From: DASVHS01 sp035468985
GTDB lineage: Bacteria > Acidobacteriota > Thermoanaerobaculia > Gp7-AA8
NCBI GenBank assembly: GCA_035468985.1
Contig: DATISF010000070.1
Coordinates: 1 to 64,000, forward strand
Direction of reading: 5' to 3'
Length of the DNA stretch: 64,000 bases
Shown: positions 42,670-51,397 of the stretch, in pieces
Numbering within the stretch: position 1 is the stretch's first letter
Layout of the letters: every line of letters starts with the position of its first letter
The notes under the pieces: generated by a model
Databases searched by the model: none
What the model saw: the letters and a program-made list of their open reading frames with translations, nothing else
What the model was told of the DNA's origin: nothing
Made by a program: the position numbers and the translations under genes

Positions 42670-43848
42670 TCACCCGAAAACCTCTGCCAGCCTGGCAATG
42701 CCCTCGCGAATCCGCGCGTCCGACTCTTTCGCAAACGTCAGCCTCATCGTGTTCCGGCCCAGGCCATTGACGAAGAACGGGCCGCCGGGGATGTACGCGA
42801 CTCCGCGGCTGATCGCATCGGGCACTCGCGCCGCGGTATCGATGTCGTCATGCAGCGTCACGAACGTGAATAGGCCGCCATCAGCCGGCGTCCATGTCGC
42901 GCGTTTGGCGAAGTTCTGCTGCAGCGCGTCCAACATGATGGTGCGCTTCCGGCGATAGAACGCCCGCACGTTCGCGATCTGTGCCGGAAGTTCCCCTCCT
43001 GCGCAGAACTCGTCGACGATCGATTGATCGAGCATGCCCGAGCAGAGATCGGCGGCCTGCTTGGCGATCTCGAGCTTCTCGATGATCGGCGCGGCTCCGA
43101 GGATCCAGCCGCAGCGCAGGCCGGGAGCGAGGACTTTCGAGAACGAGCCCAGATCGATGACCCGGCCGGAGGTGTCGCGCGATTTGATCGGAGTGGTATC
43201 GGCTCCCTCGACATAGACCAGCTCACCGTACGGATCGTCTTCGATGATGAGGAAGTCGTACTTCTCGGCGATCCGGAGCACCGCCGTGCGCCGCGACTGC
43301 GACATCAGCCGCCCCGAGGGGTTCTGAAAATTCGGGATGGTGTAGAGCAGCTTCGGCTTCGTCCGCCGCGCCACCTCGTCGAGCGATTCCGGGACGATGC
43401 CGTCGTCGTCCTGCTCGACGCCTTCGAGATTCGCGCTCCGCGCGTAGAACGACGATGTTCCGCCGATGTACGACGGCAGCTCCACGAGAACGGTATCGCC
43501 CGGATCGAGAAACGTGTGCGCGATGAGGTCGAGTGCCTGCTGCGAGCCGGTGGTGACGATCACGTCCGACGCCGCGGCCGCGATATGGCGTTCCCGGCAG
43601 AGGCCGGCGATGAATTCACACAGACGCGGGAGTCCGCGCGTCGGGCCGTACTGCAGCGCAATGGCTTTCCGCTCGCGAACCACGCGCTCGGCGATCGCTC
43701 CGATGCGCTCGGCGGGGAACGTCTCGGGATTCGGAGCTCCGCCGGCGAACGAGATGACGTTCGGGTCGTTCATCAACCGGGCGAACGCGCGGATCGCCGA
43801 GGGGCGGAAGTGCGCGGCGTCGTGAGAGAAAAAGCGGTCCAGAGTCAC
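42670..43848 (-). CDS. PLP-dependent aminotransferase (class I/II, 2-aminoadipate type)
   Basis: A 392-aa fold-type I aminotransferase. Typical motifs are ISFAGGAPNPETFP, YGPTRGLPRLCEFI, TTGSQQALDLI, the PLP-contact region NFQNPSG, EDDPYGEL, and the Schiff-base Lys in DLGSFSKVLAPG. It resembles the MocR/LysN-type transaminases. The GTG start at 43848 overlaps the previous stop (GTGA). The exact amino acid substrate is unknown. Confidence 0.9.
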   Translation of the reverse strand: MTLDRFFSHDAAHFRPSAIRAFARLMNDPNVISFAGGAPNPETFPAERIGAIAERVVRERKAIALQYGPTRGLPRLCEFIAGLCRERHIAAAASDVIVTTGSQQALDLIAHTFLDPGDTVLVELPSYIGGTSSFYARSANLEGVEQDDDGIVPESLDEVARRTKPKLLYTIPNFQNPSGRLMSQSRRTAVLRIAEKYDFLIIEDDPYGELVYVEGADTTPIKSRDTSGRVIDLGSFSKVLAPGLRCGWILGAAPIIEKLEIAKQAADLCSGMLDQSIVDEFCAGGELPAQIANVRAFYRRKRTIMLDALQQNFAKRATWTPADGGLFTFVTLHDDIDTAARVPDAISRGVAYIPGGPFFVNGLGRNTMRLTFAKESDARIREGIARLAEVFG

Positions 43849-44783
43849 ACGCGCGACTCTACCGCCAGCGCCGCGAAGCACGCCAGGAACCAGGAGCCGA
43901 CGGCCGCGGAAAGGATCGAATTGAGAATCGATCCCGTGAACTGAACCGGCATCAGCATCACATGCGGGCTTGCCTGCTGGCTGAGCGCGCCCATCCATGA
44001 GAACGAGCTGAACGCCATCGAGCCCGCGAAGGCCACGACCATCATCACGATGGCCACGACGAGGTGGCGGCCCATGTCCGAACGGAATTCCGCCCACGAG
44101 TCGCTCAGGGATTCCAGCGCCCCCGTGCTGCGCGCCAGACAGTCGACGATCGCTTTCTCGGTCCAGATGTTCGTCACGATGATCACGAGGATCGTGAACA
44201 CGATCGTGACGATGAGGCCGAGACAACCGATCCCGAACGCGGCCGCGGCATTCTCGCGGAGGAGAATCATGGCCGCAAGCACCACCACCATCGGCACGAG
44301 CAGAATCAGCCCGGCCACGGACCAGGCGATGTTGTAGATCCAGAACACCGGCCACCAGCCGTCACGTCCGCCGGCGAACCACCGGTCGCCGCTGAAGCAG
44401 GCGAACACACCGCGCCCCGCCATGGCCACGGTTCCCGCTTTCCGCTCGCCGTCGACGTAGACGCGGGCATTGCCGGAGACGACGAACGAATGGACGGCGA
44501 TCACCACCAGGAGCACGATCGAGACGACGACGAGCGCGTACACGAAGACCAACCAGTGCGACGCCAGCGCGCTCAGGATCTCTTCCGCGGCAGCGCCGGG
44601 GTCGGACGGCAAGGCGCGGCTGGTCCACAGCGACGTGACGAACGGAACGATGATGGCGATGGCCGACACGATGAAGATGACGACCATCAGAATGCTCTCG
44701 CCGATGCGGATGGCCAGCAGCGGCCAGTTGCCGACCATGTTCTCGAAACCGCGGCGGAGGACCTCGGCGATGGTTCGCTTCAA
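43845..44783 (-). CDS. Multi-pass membrane protein
   Basis: A 312-aa integral membrane protein with about six hydrophobic segments (for example ILMVVIFIVSAIAIIVPFV, WLVFVYALVVVSIVLLVVIA, IVTIVFTILVIIVTNIW). No known transporter motif is seen. The start is TTG and overlaps the stop of the DnaC-like gene (TTGA), and its own stop overlaps the aminotransferase start. Function is unknown. Confidence 0.8.
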   Translation of the reverse strand: MKRTIAEVLRRGFENMVGNWPLLAIRIGESILMVVIFIVSAIAIIVPFVTSLWTSRALPSDPGAAAEEILSALASHWLVFVYALVVVSIVLLVVIAVHSFVVSGNARVYVDGERKAGTVAMAGRGVFACFSGDRWFAGGRDGWWPVFWIYNIAWSVAGLILLVPMVVVLAAMILLRENAAAAFGIGCLGLIVTIVFTILVIIVTNIWTEKAIVDCLARSTGALESLSDSWAEFRSDMGRHLVVAIVMMVVAFAGSMAFSSFSWMGALSQQASPHVMLMPVQFTGSILNSILSAAVGSWFLACFAALAVESRV

Positions 44784-45496
44784 AGCTTGTTGCGGCGGTA
44801 GTCGGTGCCGCTCATCGGCACGCGCGTGGCCATCTCGTACAACCGGCTGCGCAGGCGCGCGCCGATCCGATCCGTGAGCGTCTCCTCTTTCCCTTCGGAG
44901 CTCTCCGGATAGTTCGTCGTGAAGATGGTCGTCCGCTCCTCGTTGTACCGGGTATTGATCACGTAGTAGAGGATCTCCTGCACGAACGTCGTCGGCTTCT
45001 GCGAGCCCAGTTCATCGAGCACCAGCAGGTCCGCTTCGAGCAGCGGACGGAGGAGCTCCGATTTGCTCGGAACCTGATCGGAGTCGAACGACGCCTGGAT
45101 CTCCTGGATGAGGTCCTGGAAATTGCGGAAGAGAAGCCGCCCCGGCTTGCCGCTGCGGATCACTTCGATGAGCGCGGCGGCCGCGAGGTGCGTCTTCCCC
45201 ACGCCGCATGGGCCGATCAGCAGGAGTCCCTTCCCCTCCTCGGTGGACGGCCAGAGATCGACGAACTGCTGCACGCGCGTCTTCGCGTTCTTCAGATCGG
45301 TCGCACGCTCGATGAACGTGTCGAGCGTGCAATGCGCGTAGCGCTTGGGGATGCTGGCGCTGATCATCCTCTGACGGCGCCGCAGATCGCCCTGGCAATC
45401 GCACGGCTCGACGCGCAGGGCATCGCCGGGAAGGGGAATCCATCCGGATCCGTTGCAGCGAGGGCACGTCTTCGGCTCGGACACCTGGATGGACAT
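44780..45496 (-). CDS. DnaC/IstB-like ATPase
   Basis: A 238-aa AAA+ ATPase of the DnaC/IstB type. An N-terminal zinc-binding pair (CPRCNGSGW, CDCQGD) precedes Walker A GPCGVGKTHLA, Walker B LLVLDELGSQ and a sensor region (TTIFTTNYPE). It probably loads or remodels a replicative helicase. No transposase is adjacent, so an IstB role is less likely. The ATG at 45496 is preferred over an upstream start; the divergent promoter for the next gene lies 50 bp away. Confidence 0.88.
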   Translation of the reverse strand: MSIQVSEPKTCPRCNGSGWIPLPGDALRVEPCDCQGDLRRRQRMISASIPKRYAHCTLDTFIERATDLKNAKTRVQQFVDLWPSTEEGKGLLLIGPCGVGKTHLAAAALIEVIRSGKPGRLLFRNFQDLIQEIQASFDSDQVPSKSELLRPLLEADLLVLDELGSQKPTTFVQEILYYVINTRYNEERTTIFTTNYPESSEGKEETLTDRIGARLRSRLYEMATRVPMSGTDYRRNKL

Positions 45497-45543
45497 TGTT
45501 CGATGCGAGTCTAGCATCCGGTCCGCCTCCCCGGTTCGCACGC

Positions 45544-45549
45544 TATAAT
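45544..45549 (+). promoter_or_regulatory. Consensus -10 box TATAAT
   Basis: TATAAT lies 15 nt before the ATG at 45565, with no SD sequence between. The predicted leader is only about 8 nt. No good -35 is seen at 17 bp. Confidence 0.6.
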
Positions 45550-45564
45550 TTCCGGGGTCCCAAA

Positions 45565-47904
45565 ATGCCCAACGCGTTGGTCACTTACCTGACGCAGCGA
45601 GTCGATGCGTCCACGTTCCTGCTGCCTACCGACCTCGGCAGGGCAGTCGACGATCTTTTCCCTCCGCGCGCGGACGCCCTGCTGCCGCAGCCCTACAACA
45701 TCTATCCGGCCGACGAGACCCAGCCGCCTTCCCTCGGCTTCCCGATCGCCGAGTCCGCGGTCATGAAAGACCTCGACGTCCGGCTCGACCGCTGGTTGAT
45801 CGAAGAAGTCCCGTGGCAGATCTCGCGCGCGCCGTCGGCGAAGGAAAAAGCACAGATCGCGTTCACCGCCTACCTGGGCCAGCTGATGAAGGTCGCCGAG
45901 AACGCCATGACGTCGAATCTGCTGAGCGACTACCACGCCATCTTCTGGCTGGCCCACTCGCTGGACATGGCGAAGCAGTTCTCATCGATCCCGCGCCGGG
46001 TCAGCACCGTCGACGTGCAGGCAGGCCGCACACAGGGTGACGCGCTCAAGTACCGGATCTTCGCGAAGTGGTGCACCGATACGCGCGAGCAGATGACGCA
46101 GATCGCCGCGAGGTCGGCCTCGATCCTCGACGGCGATGAGCAGCGCGCGCTGCAGTTCTTCCGGCTGCTGCAGGAGGATGTCCTCATCCTGACGGAAGAG
46201 TTCGTCGGTCCCGATCTGCGCGAGCTGCGGTCGTTCGTGAACGGCTACGTCCGCCGCGACTTCCAGGCCTTCCGCGACGCCATGGAGCGCCTGCGCACCA
46301 CCACCGGCGATCTGCTGCAGCGCGACACCGTACTCCGCTCAACGCTGCCGCTGTTCGGGGCGAAAGCCGATCAGGGCGCGACGGTGGCGCTGCTCCTCGA
46401 CGCGCGCTTCCAGAATTTCCTCTTCGAGCATCCGTCGATCCAGAACGTGTTGAGCCGCGAGGATCGCGAGCAGTTCCAGCTCGTCGGCCGGCGCATCCGC
46501 GAGTTCGCCGTCCTCAATCAGCTCCGGCGCGGCATCGTCTGGATGGTCGGCGCGCCCGACGGATCGATCGTCGCCGCCGATCGGCGAAGCGACGTCACGT
46601 ATTCGCGCTCCACCCGCCCGCTCGACTTCGGCAAGCCGGGCGTCGTCGACCCGGTCATCCATCGTTTCGGCCTGATCTACGACATCTCCAATTTCACGGA
46701 AACCCTCGGCATGATCCGGCGCGGCGGCGGACGCGAAGAGGTCAAGTCGTACCGGCAGATGCTGCTGTTCCAGCGCAAGCTGGAGAGCGTCGCCGAGCGT
46801 CACCTCCTCCAGTTCGAGAAGTTCCTCGGCGACGGCGCGTTCTATACGACGCGGCGCGCCCTGCGGCTGATCCGCGCGGCAGTGGAGATCCAGCGCTTCT
46901 ACACGGAGATGAAGAAGAAGGGCTTCGCGTTCAACAAAGGACTGCGCATCGCCCTGAACTACGGCTACTACCGCCTCCTGCCGATGAAAGCGTCGTCGGA
47001 TGACGCCGAACGCATCACGGAGTTCTACGGACCCGGCATCGTCGAGCTGTCGCGCCTGACGACGGGGAAGGCGAACAAGGAGATCGAGGAAATCGCGTCG
47101 TTTCTCATCCAGCACGGCTACGACGCGGAAAAAGTCCGCCAGTTCTTCGCCCCGCTGCAGCGTGGAGTCGACGTCATCGATCACGCCCAGCACGCCCGCG
47201 AGTACTACGCGTACGTGAACGCCAACGGGAACCTGATCAACGAAGGCATCGTCGCGTCGATGCCCTTCCTGCAGGAGCTTTCCACGGAGCTGCAGCACGA
47301 AGCGCAGCAGCTGCACAAGCTGAAGACCTCGTGGGGAAGCTACATCGGCTTCGCGCCCGCGGTGCCCGGACTGGAATTCATCGGGCTTCGTCTTCTGGGC
47401 ATGGTGCAGCTGAAAGGGCTCGACAACATCGACGTCGGCGAGATCGTGCCGTTCGCGCCGGGAGAAGCGGAAGCGGCTCCCATCGATTCGACCGAGCCGC
47501 TGGTGATCCTGCTCCGTCAGGATTTCCATCAGGAGAAGCGCGCCAGCGTGCTCGCGTCCAACGGACAACGCGCCGAGACGACCACCGAGCGGATGATCTC
47601 CTCGGAGCTCGTGATCTGCATCCCGCCCAGCGACCGCGCCGACGATGTCGTCATCGGCGAATGGGATCCGCGATCCGATGACGTCCTTCGCCCCCTGCGT
47701 CTTCCACGCGGCGACTTCCAGAAACTCTTCGCGCTGAAGGGCGATCTCACCGCCAGCCTCCTGGCGCTCGACCGCGCGATGGTGCGCGATCTCTACGATC
47801 GCCTCGCCGACGACAACCTCTCGCCCGCCTTCCACCTCGCCGACTACCGCCTCAATTACAACTACGAGGCGTATGTGGTTGGTGAAGTGATCGAGAAGTT
47901 GTAG
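45565..47904 (+). CDS. Large protein with class III nucleotide cyclase-like domain
   Basis: A 779-aa cytoplasmic protein. Residues 1-350 are helical and unrecognised. Residues ~365-510 resemble a class III cyclase homology domain. D373 in LIYDISNFTE and D423 in FEKFLGDGAF occupy the two metal-binding Asp positions, about 50 residues apart. The later segment (RIALNYGYYRLL, GPGIVELSRLTTG) replaces the usual transition-state Asn (VN.A.R) with other residues while keeping the Arg, so activity is uncertain. The C-terminal ~170 residues are unrecognised. The last ~50 residues are repeated three more times downstream in a separate array. Confidence 0.75.
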   Translation: MPNALVTYLTQRVDASTFLLPTDLGRAVDDLFPPRADALLPQPYNIYPADETQPPSLGFPIAESAVMKDLDVRLDRWLIEEVPWQISRAPSAKEKAQIAFTAYLGQLMKVAENAMTSNLLSDYHAIFWLAHSLDMAKQFSSIPRRVSTVDVQAGRTQGDALKYRIFAKWCTDTREQMTQIAARSASILDGDEQRALQFFRLLQEDVLILTEEFVGPDLRELRSFVNGYVRRDFQAFRDAMERLRTTTGDLLQRDTVLRSTLPLFGAKADQGATVALLLDARFQNFLFEHPSIQNVLSREDREQFQLVGRRIREFAVLNQLRRGIVWMVGAPDGSIVAADRRSDVTYSRSTRPLDFGKPGVVDPVIHRFGLIYDISNFTETLGMIRRGGGREEVKSYRQMLLFQRKLESVAERHLLQFEKFLGDGAFYTTRRALRLIRAAVEIQRFYTEMKKKGFAFNKGLRIALNYGYYRLLPMKASSDDAERITEFYGPGIVELSRLTTGKANKEIEEIASFLIQHGYDAEKVRQFFAPLQRGVDVIDHAQHAREYYAYVNANGNLINEGIVASMPFLQELSTELQHEAQQLHKLKTSWGSYIGFAPAVPGLEFIGLRLLGMVQLKGLDNIDVGEIVPFAPGEAEAAPIDSTEPLVILLRQDFHQEKRASVLASNGQRAETTTERMISSELVICIPPSDRADDVVIGEWDPRSDDVLRPLRLPRGDFQKLFALKGDLTASLLALDRAMVRDLYDRLADDNLSPAFHLADYRLNYNYEAYVVGEVIEKL

Positions 47905-48800
47905 TTCGGGGTTCGGGGTTCGGGGTTCGCTGTTCGGAGTTCGCGAACCCGAGCCCCGAACCCCGAGCCCCGACCCCCGAACCCAGCCTCCTGGCGCTCG
48001 ACCGCGCGATCGTGCGCGATCTCTACGATCGCCTCGCCGACGACAATCCCTCGCCCACCTTCCACCTCGCCGACTACCGCCTCAATTACAACTACGAGGC
48101 GTATGTGGTTGGTGAAGTGATCGAGAAGTTGGAGTTCGGGGTTCGGGGTTCGGAGTTCGGAGTTCGCTGTTCGGAGTTCGCTGTTCGGAGTTCGCGAACC
48201 CCGAACCCCGAATCCCGAATCCCGAATCCCGAGCAGCGAACCCCGAACTCCGAATCCCGAACTCAGCCTCCTGCGCTCGACCGCGCGATGGTGGGCGATC
48301 TCTACGATCGCCTCGCCGACGACAACCTCTCGCCCGCCTTCCACCTCGCCGACTACCGCCTGAATTACAACTACGAGGCGTATGTGGTTGGTGAGGTGAT
48401 CGAGAAGTTGGAGTTCGGGGTTCGGAGTTCGGAGTTCGGAGTTCGGAGTTCGCGAACCCCGAGCCCCGAACCCCGAACCCCGAATCCCGAATCCCGAATC
48501 CCGAACCCAGCCTCCTGCGCTCGACCGCGCGATGGTGGGCGATCTCTACGATCGCCTCGCCGACGACAATCCCTCGCCCGCCTTCCACCTCGCCGACTAC
48601 CGCCTGAATTACAACTACGAGGCGTATGTGGTTGGTGAGGTGATCGAGAAGTTGGAGTTCGGGGTTCGGAGTTCGGAGTTCGCTGTTCGGAGTTCGCGAA
48701 CCCGAGCCCCGAACCTAGAACAGCGAACCCCGAACCCCGAGCCCCGAACCCCGAACTCCGAACTCCGAACCCCGAACCCCGAACTCCGAACTCCGCTACC
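47754..48800 (+). repeat. Fourfold gene-tail amplification with heptamer spacers
   Basis: The last 148 bp of the cyclase-like gene (47754-47901) recur at 47984-48131, 48264-48410 and 48508-48654 with few differences. Spacers of 82-146 bp consist of TTCGGGG/GGAGTTC heptamers and their complements and can fold as hairpins. The second to fourth copies keep the reading frame of the tail, but the stop TAG becomes GAG, so they run into the spacer. Most differences are isolated substitutions; two copies carry a 1-bp deletion near the start. Confidence 0.9.
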
Positions 48801-48808
48801 ATCAATCC

Positions 48809-51262
48809 GTGCGCGTCGACTTCGACAAGAAAGAAGTCTCCTGCTCCGTCGGCGACCTCGTCTACGAATCCACCTACCGCCGGATCGGCGTGGAGCGCGG
48901 CGACGGCTTCCGGCGGATGTGGATCGGCCAGGACATCCACAGCCGCCGCGCCGAGGAGAGGACGGGAGCGGATCCTTATTACAGGCCGGAGGTTGCGGTC
49001 TCGTACGAGACCCGCGTCGGCGACTGGAAAGTCACCGTCACGGGGCGCATCGACGGCCTCTCCGCGAACCCCGAGAAGGCTCTGGTCACGATCGAGGAAG
49101 TGAAGTCCCTGCACTTCGATCTGGAGCTCGACGAACTCTACAGGTCGGAGAAATTGCAGCGGCACCTCTATCAGCTGCTGCTGTACGCGTTCTTCCTCAC
49201 CGCCGCCGAAACGTACCGCGGATTTGACTTCCACCCGCAGCTCGTGCTGATCGACCTCGTCTCCGGCGAGACGAAAGTCGTCGATGCCGACTTCGATCGC
49301 GCCAGTGTCGCGAAAACGCTCTCGTCGAGTCTGGAGTCGCTCGTCGAGGAGATCGAGACCGCGCAGGCGCTGCGCGTCGCCAAGCGCGCGTTCGCGGAGA
49401 CGCTCCCGTTCCCCTACGACCTCGTGCGGCCGTTCCAGCAGGACATCATCGATTCCGTCGCGCGCGCGGTGCGCCAGCGCGAGGCGCTGCTGGTTTCCGC
49501 TCCCACCGGCATCGGCAAGACGATCGCCGCGCTCTATCCGGCCGTCCGCGAGTCCCTGCGCGCGGGCAAGAAGCTCTTTTTCCTGACCTCGAAGACACTG
49601 CAGCAGGACGCGGCGATCCAGGCGCTGTCGATGCTCAACGACGGCTCGTTCCGCGTCCTGCGCGTGCGCGCCAAACAGAAGATGTGCGCGCACACGCAGA
49701 TGATCTGTCACGAGGATTTCTGCCCGTACGCCGAGCGCTACTCGGACAAGATGGAGAAGAGCGGCCTCCTTTCACGCATCACGACGGAGATGAGCTACTT
49801 CGATCCGGACATCACGTTCGAGCTCGCCAAGTCGACGGAGGTCTGCCCGTTCGAGGTTTCCCTGGAATTGATCGAGCAGGCCGACGTCGTGGTCTGCGAC
49901 TACAACTACATCTTCGATCCGTACGTCGGCCTCAAGGCCTACCAGCAGGACAACGACTACGGCGACTGCGTGCTCATCGTCGATGAGGCGCACAACCTTG
50001 TCGACCGCGGCCGCGGCTACTTCTCACCCGACCTGCACGAAAAGAGTTTCGACGCGATCCGCAACTACCTGACCTCGCGCAACTGCTGGGTGGCGGGATG
50101 GGAGGAGTTGCTCGACGAGCTTCGTGCGCATCTTCACGAGCTGGACGATCAGGAAGACGAACCGAGGACCGAGGACCGAGGACCGAGGACAGCAGTTTGC
50201 GAGCCTGACATCGACTTCTTCCTCAACCAGCGCGTCGAATGGGAACGCCTGGTCATGGAGTACATCGGATGGAAGATCGAGAACCAGATCGTCGAGGAGG
50301 ACGATCCGGTCATCGACTTCTACTTCAAGCTCGTGAAGTTCACGAATCTCCTCACCGAAGAGGGAGACGAATTCGCCCATCTCATCGAGAAAACACCGGA
50401 GGGGCTGAGGCTGAAGATCTTCTGCAAGGATCCGTCGCGATTCCTGGGCCGGATCTTCGATTCCGCGCACGCCACCATCGCCCTCTCCGCCACCCTCGAG
50501 CCCTTCGACTTCTACCGCAAGACTCTCGGCTTTCCGCGGGACCGGACGGTGGAGATCTCGCTGCCGTCGCCGTTTCCGCGACACAACCGCAAGATCGTCG
50601 TCGTTCCCGAGGTCGACACGACGTTCAAGAAACGCGCGGACCACTACGACCGGATCGCAACGATGGTCGCGGAGGTTGCCGACGCACACGCCGGAAACGA
50701 TCTGGCGCTGTTTCCGAGCTACGCGTTCCTGCGCGAGGTCGCCGAGCGCATGCCGCGCGTCGAAAAGAACGTGATGATCCAGCGCTCCGACATGACCGAT
50801 TACGAGCGCAACGCGATCCTCGACATCCTCCGCGACAAGCCGCGCCGCGGAAACCTGATTCTGGCCGTGTCCGGCGGGATGTACGCGGAAGGGATCGACT
50901 ACGAGGGCGACATGCTGTCGGGCGTGATGGTCGTCGGCCCCGCGCTGCCGTCCGTCAGTTTTGAGCAGGAGCTGCTCAAGCAGTACTACGACGAGCAGTA
51001 CGGAGCGGGATTCGAGTTCGCCTATCTGATCCCGGGCATGACGCGCGTGGTGCAGTCGGCAGGACGCGTGATCCGCAGCGAGCGCGATGTCGGCGTGATC
51101 GCACTGTTCTGCCGCCGCTTCACGCAGGAGATCTACACGCGCTACTTCCCGTCCGACTGGTACGAGGAGTCGCCGAGGGAGCTGGTGACGAAGAAGCCGG
51201 CGGCCGACATTCGCGAGTTTTTTGAAATGAAGAGCGGCGCGCAGATGCGCCTCATCACGTAG
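48809..51262 (+). CDS. Nuclease-helicase fusion (PD-(D/E)xK plus DinG/Rad3-type helicase)
   Basis: An 817-aa protein. The N-terminal ~180 residues show a RecB/Cas4-like nuclease pattern: D82 (TGRIDGL), E97-V-K99 (EEVKS) and Q122/Y126 (YQLLLYAF). The helicase follows: APTGIGKT at 231-238, four Cys of an Fe-S domain (MCAHTQMICHEDFC, then CPFEV), DEAH box VDEAHN, and late motifs (LSATLEPF, GMTRVVQSAGRVIR). It is probably a DNA repair enzyme. The start is GTG. A four-unit CCGAGGA heptamer array (50162-50189) is translated in a linker of the helicase. Confidence 0.85.
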   Translation: MRVDFDKKEVSCSVGDLVYESTYRRIGVERGDGFRRMWIGQDIHSRRAEERTGADPYYRPEVAVSYETRVGDWKVTVTGRIDGLSANPEKALVTIEEVKSLHFDLELDELYRSEKLQRHLYQLLLYAFFLTAAETYRGFDFHPQLVLIDLVSGETKVVDADFDRASVAKTLSSSLESLVEEIETAQALRVAKRAFAETLPFPYDLVRPFQQDIIDSVARAVRQREALLVSAPTGIGKTIAALYPAVRESLRAGKKLFFLTSKTLQQDAAIQALSMLNDGSFRVLRVRAKQKMCAHTQMICHEDFCPYAERYSDKMEKSGLLSRITTEMSYFDPDITFELAKSTEVCPFEVSLELIEQADVVVCDYNYIFDPYVGLKAYQQDNDYGDCVLIVDEAHNLVDRGRGYFSPDLHEKSFDAIRNYLTSRNCWVAGWEELLDELRAHLHELDDQEDEPRTEDRGPRTAVCEPDIDFFLNQRVEWERLVMEYIGWKIENQIVEEDDPVIDFYFKLVKFTNLLTEEGDEFAHLIEKTPEGLRLKIFCKDPSRFLGRIFDSAHATIALSATLEPFDFYRKTLGFPRDRTVEISLPSPFPRHNRKIVVVPEVDTTFKKRADHYDRIATMVAEVADAHAGNDLALFPSYAFLREVAERMPRVEKNVMIQRSDMTDYERNAILDILRDKPRRGNLILAVSGGMYAEGIDYEGDMLSGVMVVGPALPSVSFEQELLKQYYDEQYGAGFEFAYLIPGMTRVVQSAGRVIRSERDVGVIALFCRRFTQEIYTRYFPSDWYEESPRELVTKKPAADIREFFEMKSGAQMRLIT
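50162..50189. repeat. Heptamer array inside the helicase gene
   Basis: Four tandem CCGAGGA units within the coding region. The encoded segment (EPRTEDRGPRTAV) is polar and probably in a loop. Confidence 0.8.
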
Positions 51263-51397
51263 GACGCGAGGACTCGGAGGTTCAATGGGTCCCGTCGTCA
51301 TCCGCTCCCAGGCCTCATTCCTCCTCGGCGCCGCGCGGCGATGCCCGGTCGACAAGACGCTGACCGGCGAGGCCAGGATCGAGGCAGTGCCGATCGA

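Noticed and set aside
48012..48638. A ~208-aa open reading frame across the tail copies
   Set aside because: It is built from duplicated tail segments and repeat spacers, ends out of frame in the fourth copy, and has no own start signal.
15139..48800. CRISPR arrays
   Set aside because: Repeats are 7 bp tandem units without unique spacers, and no cas genes are present.
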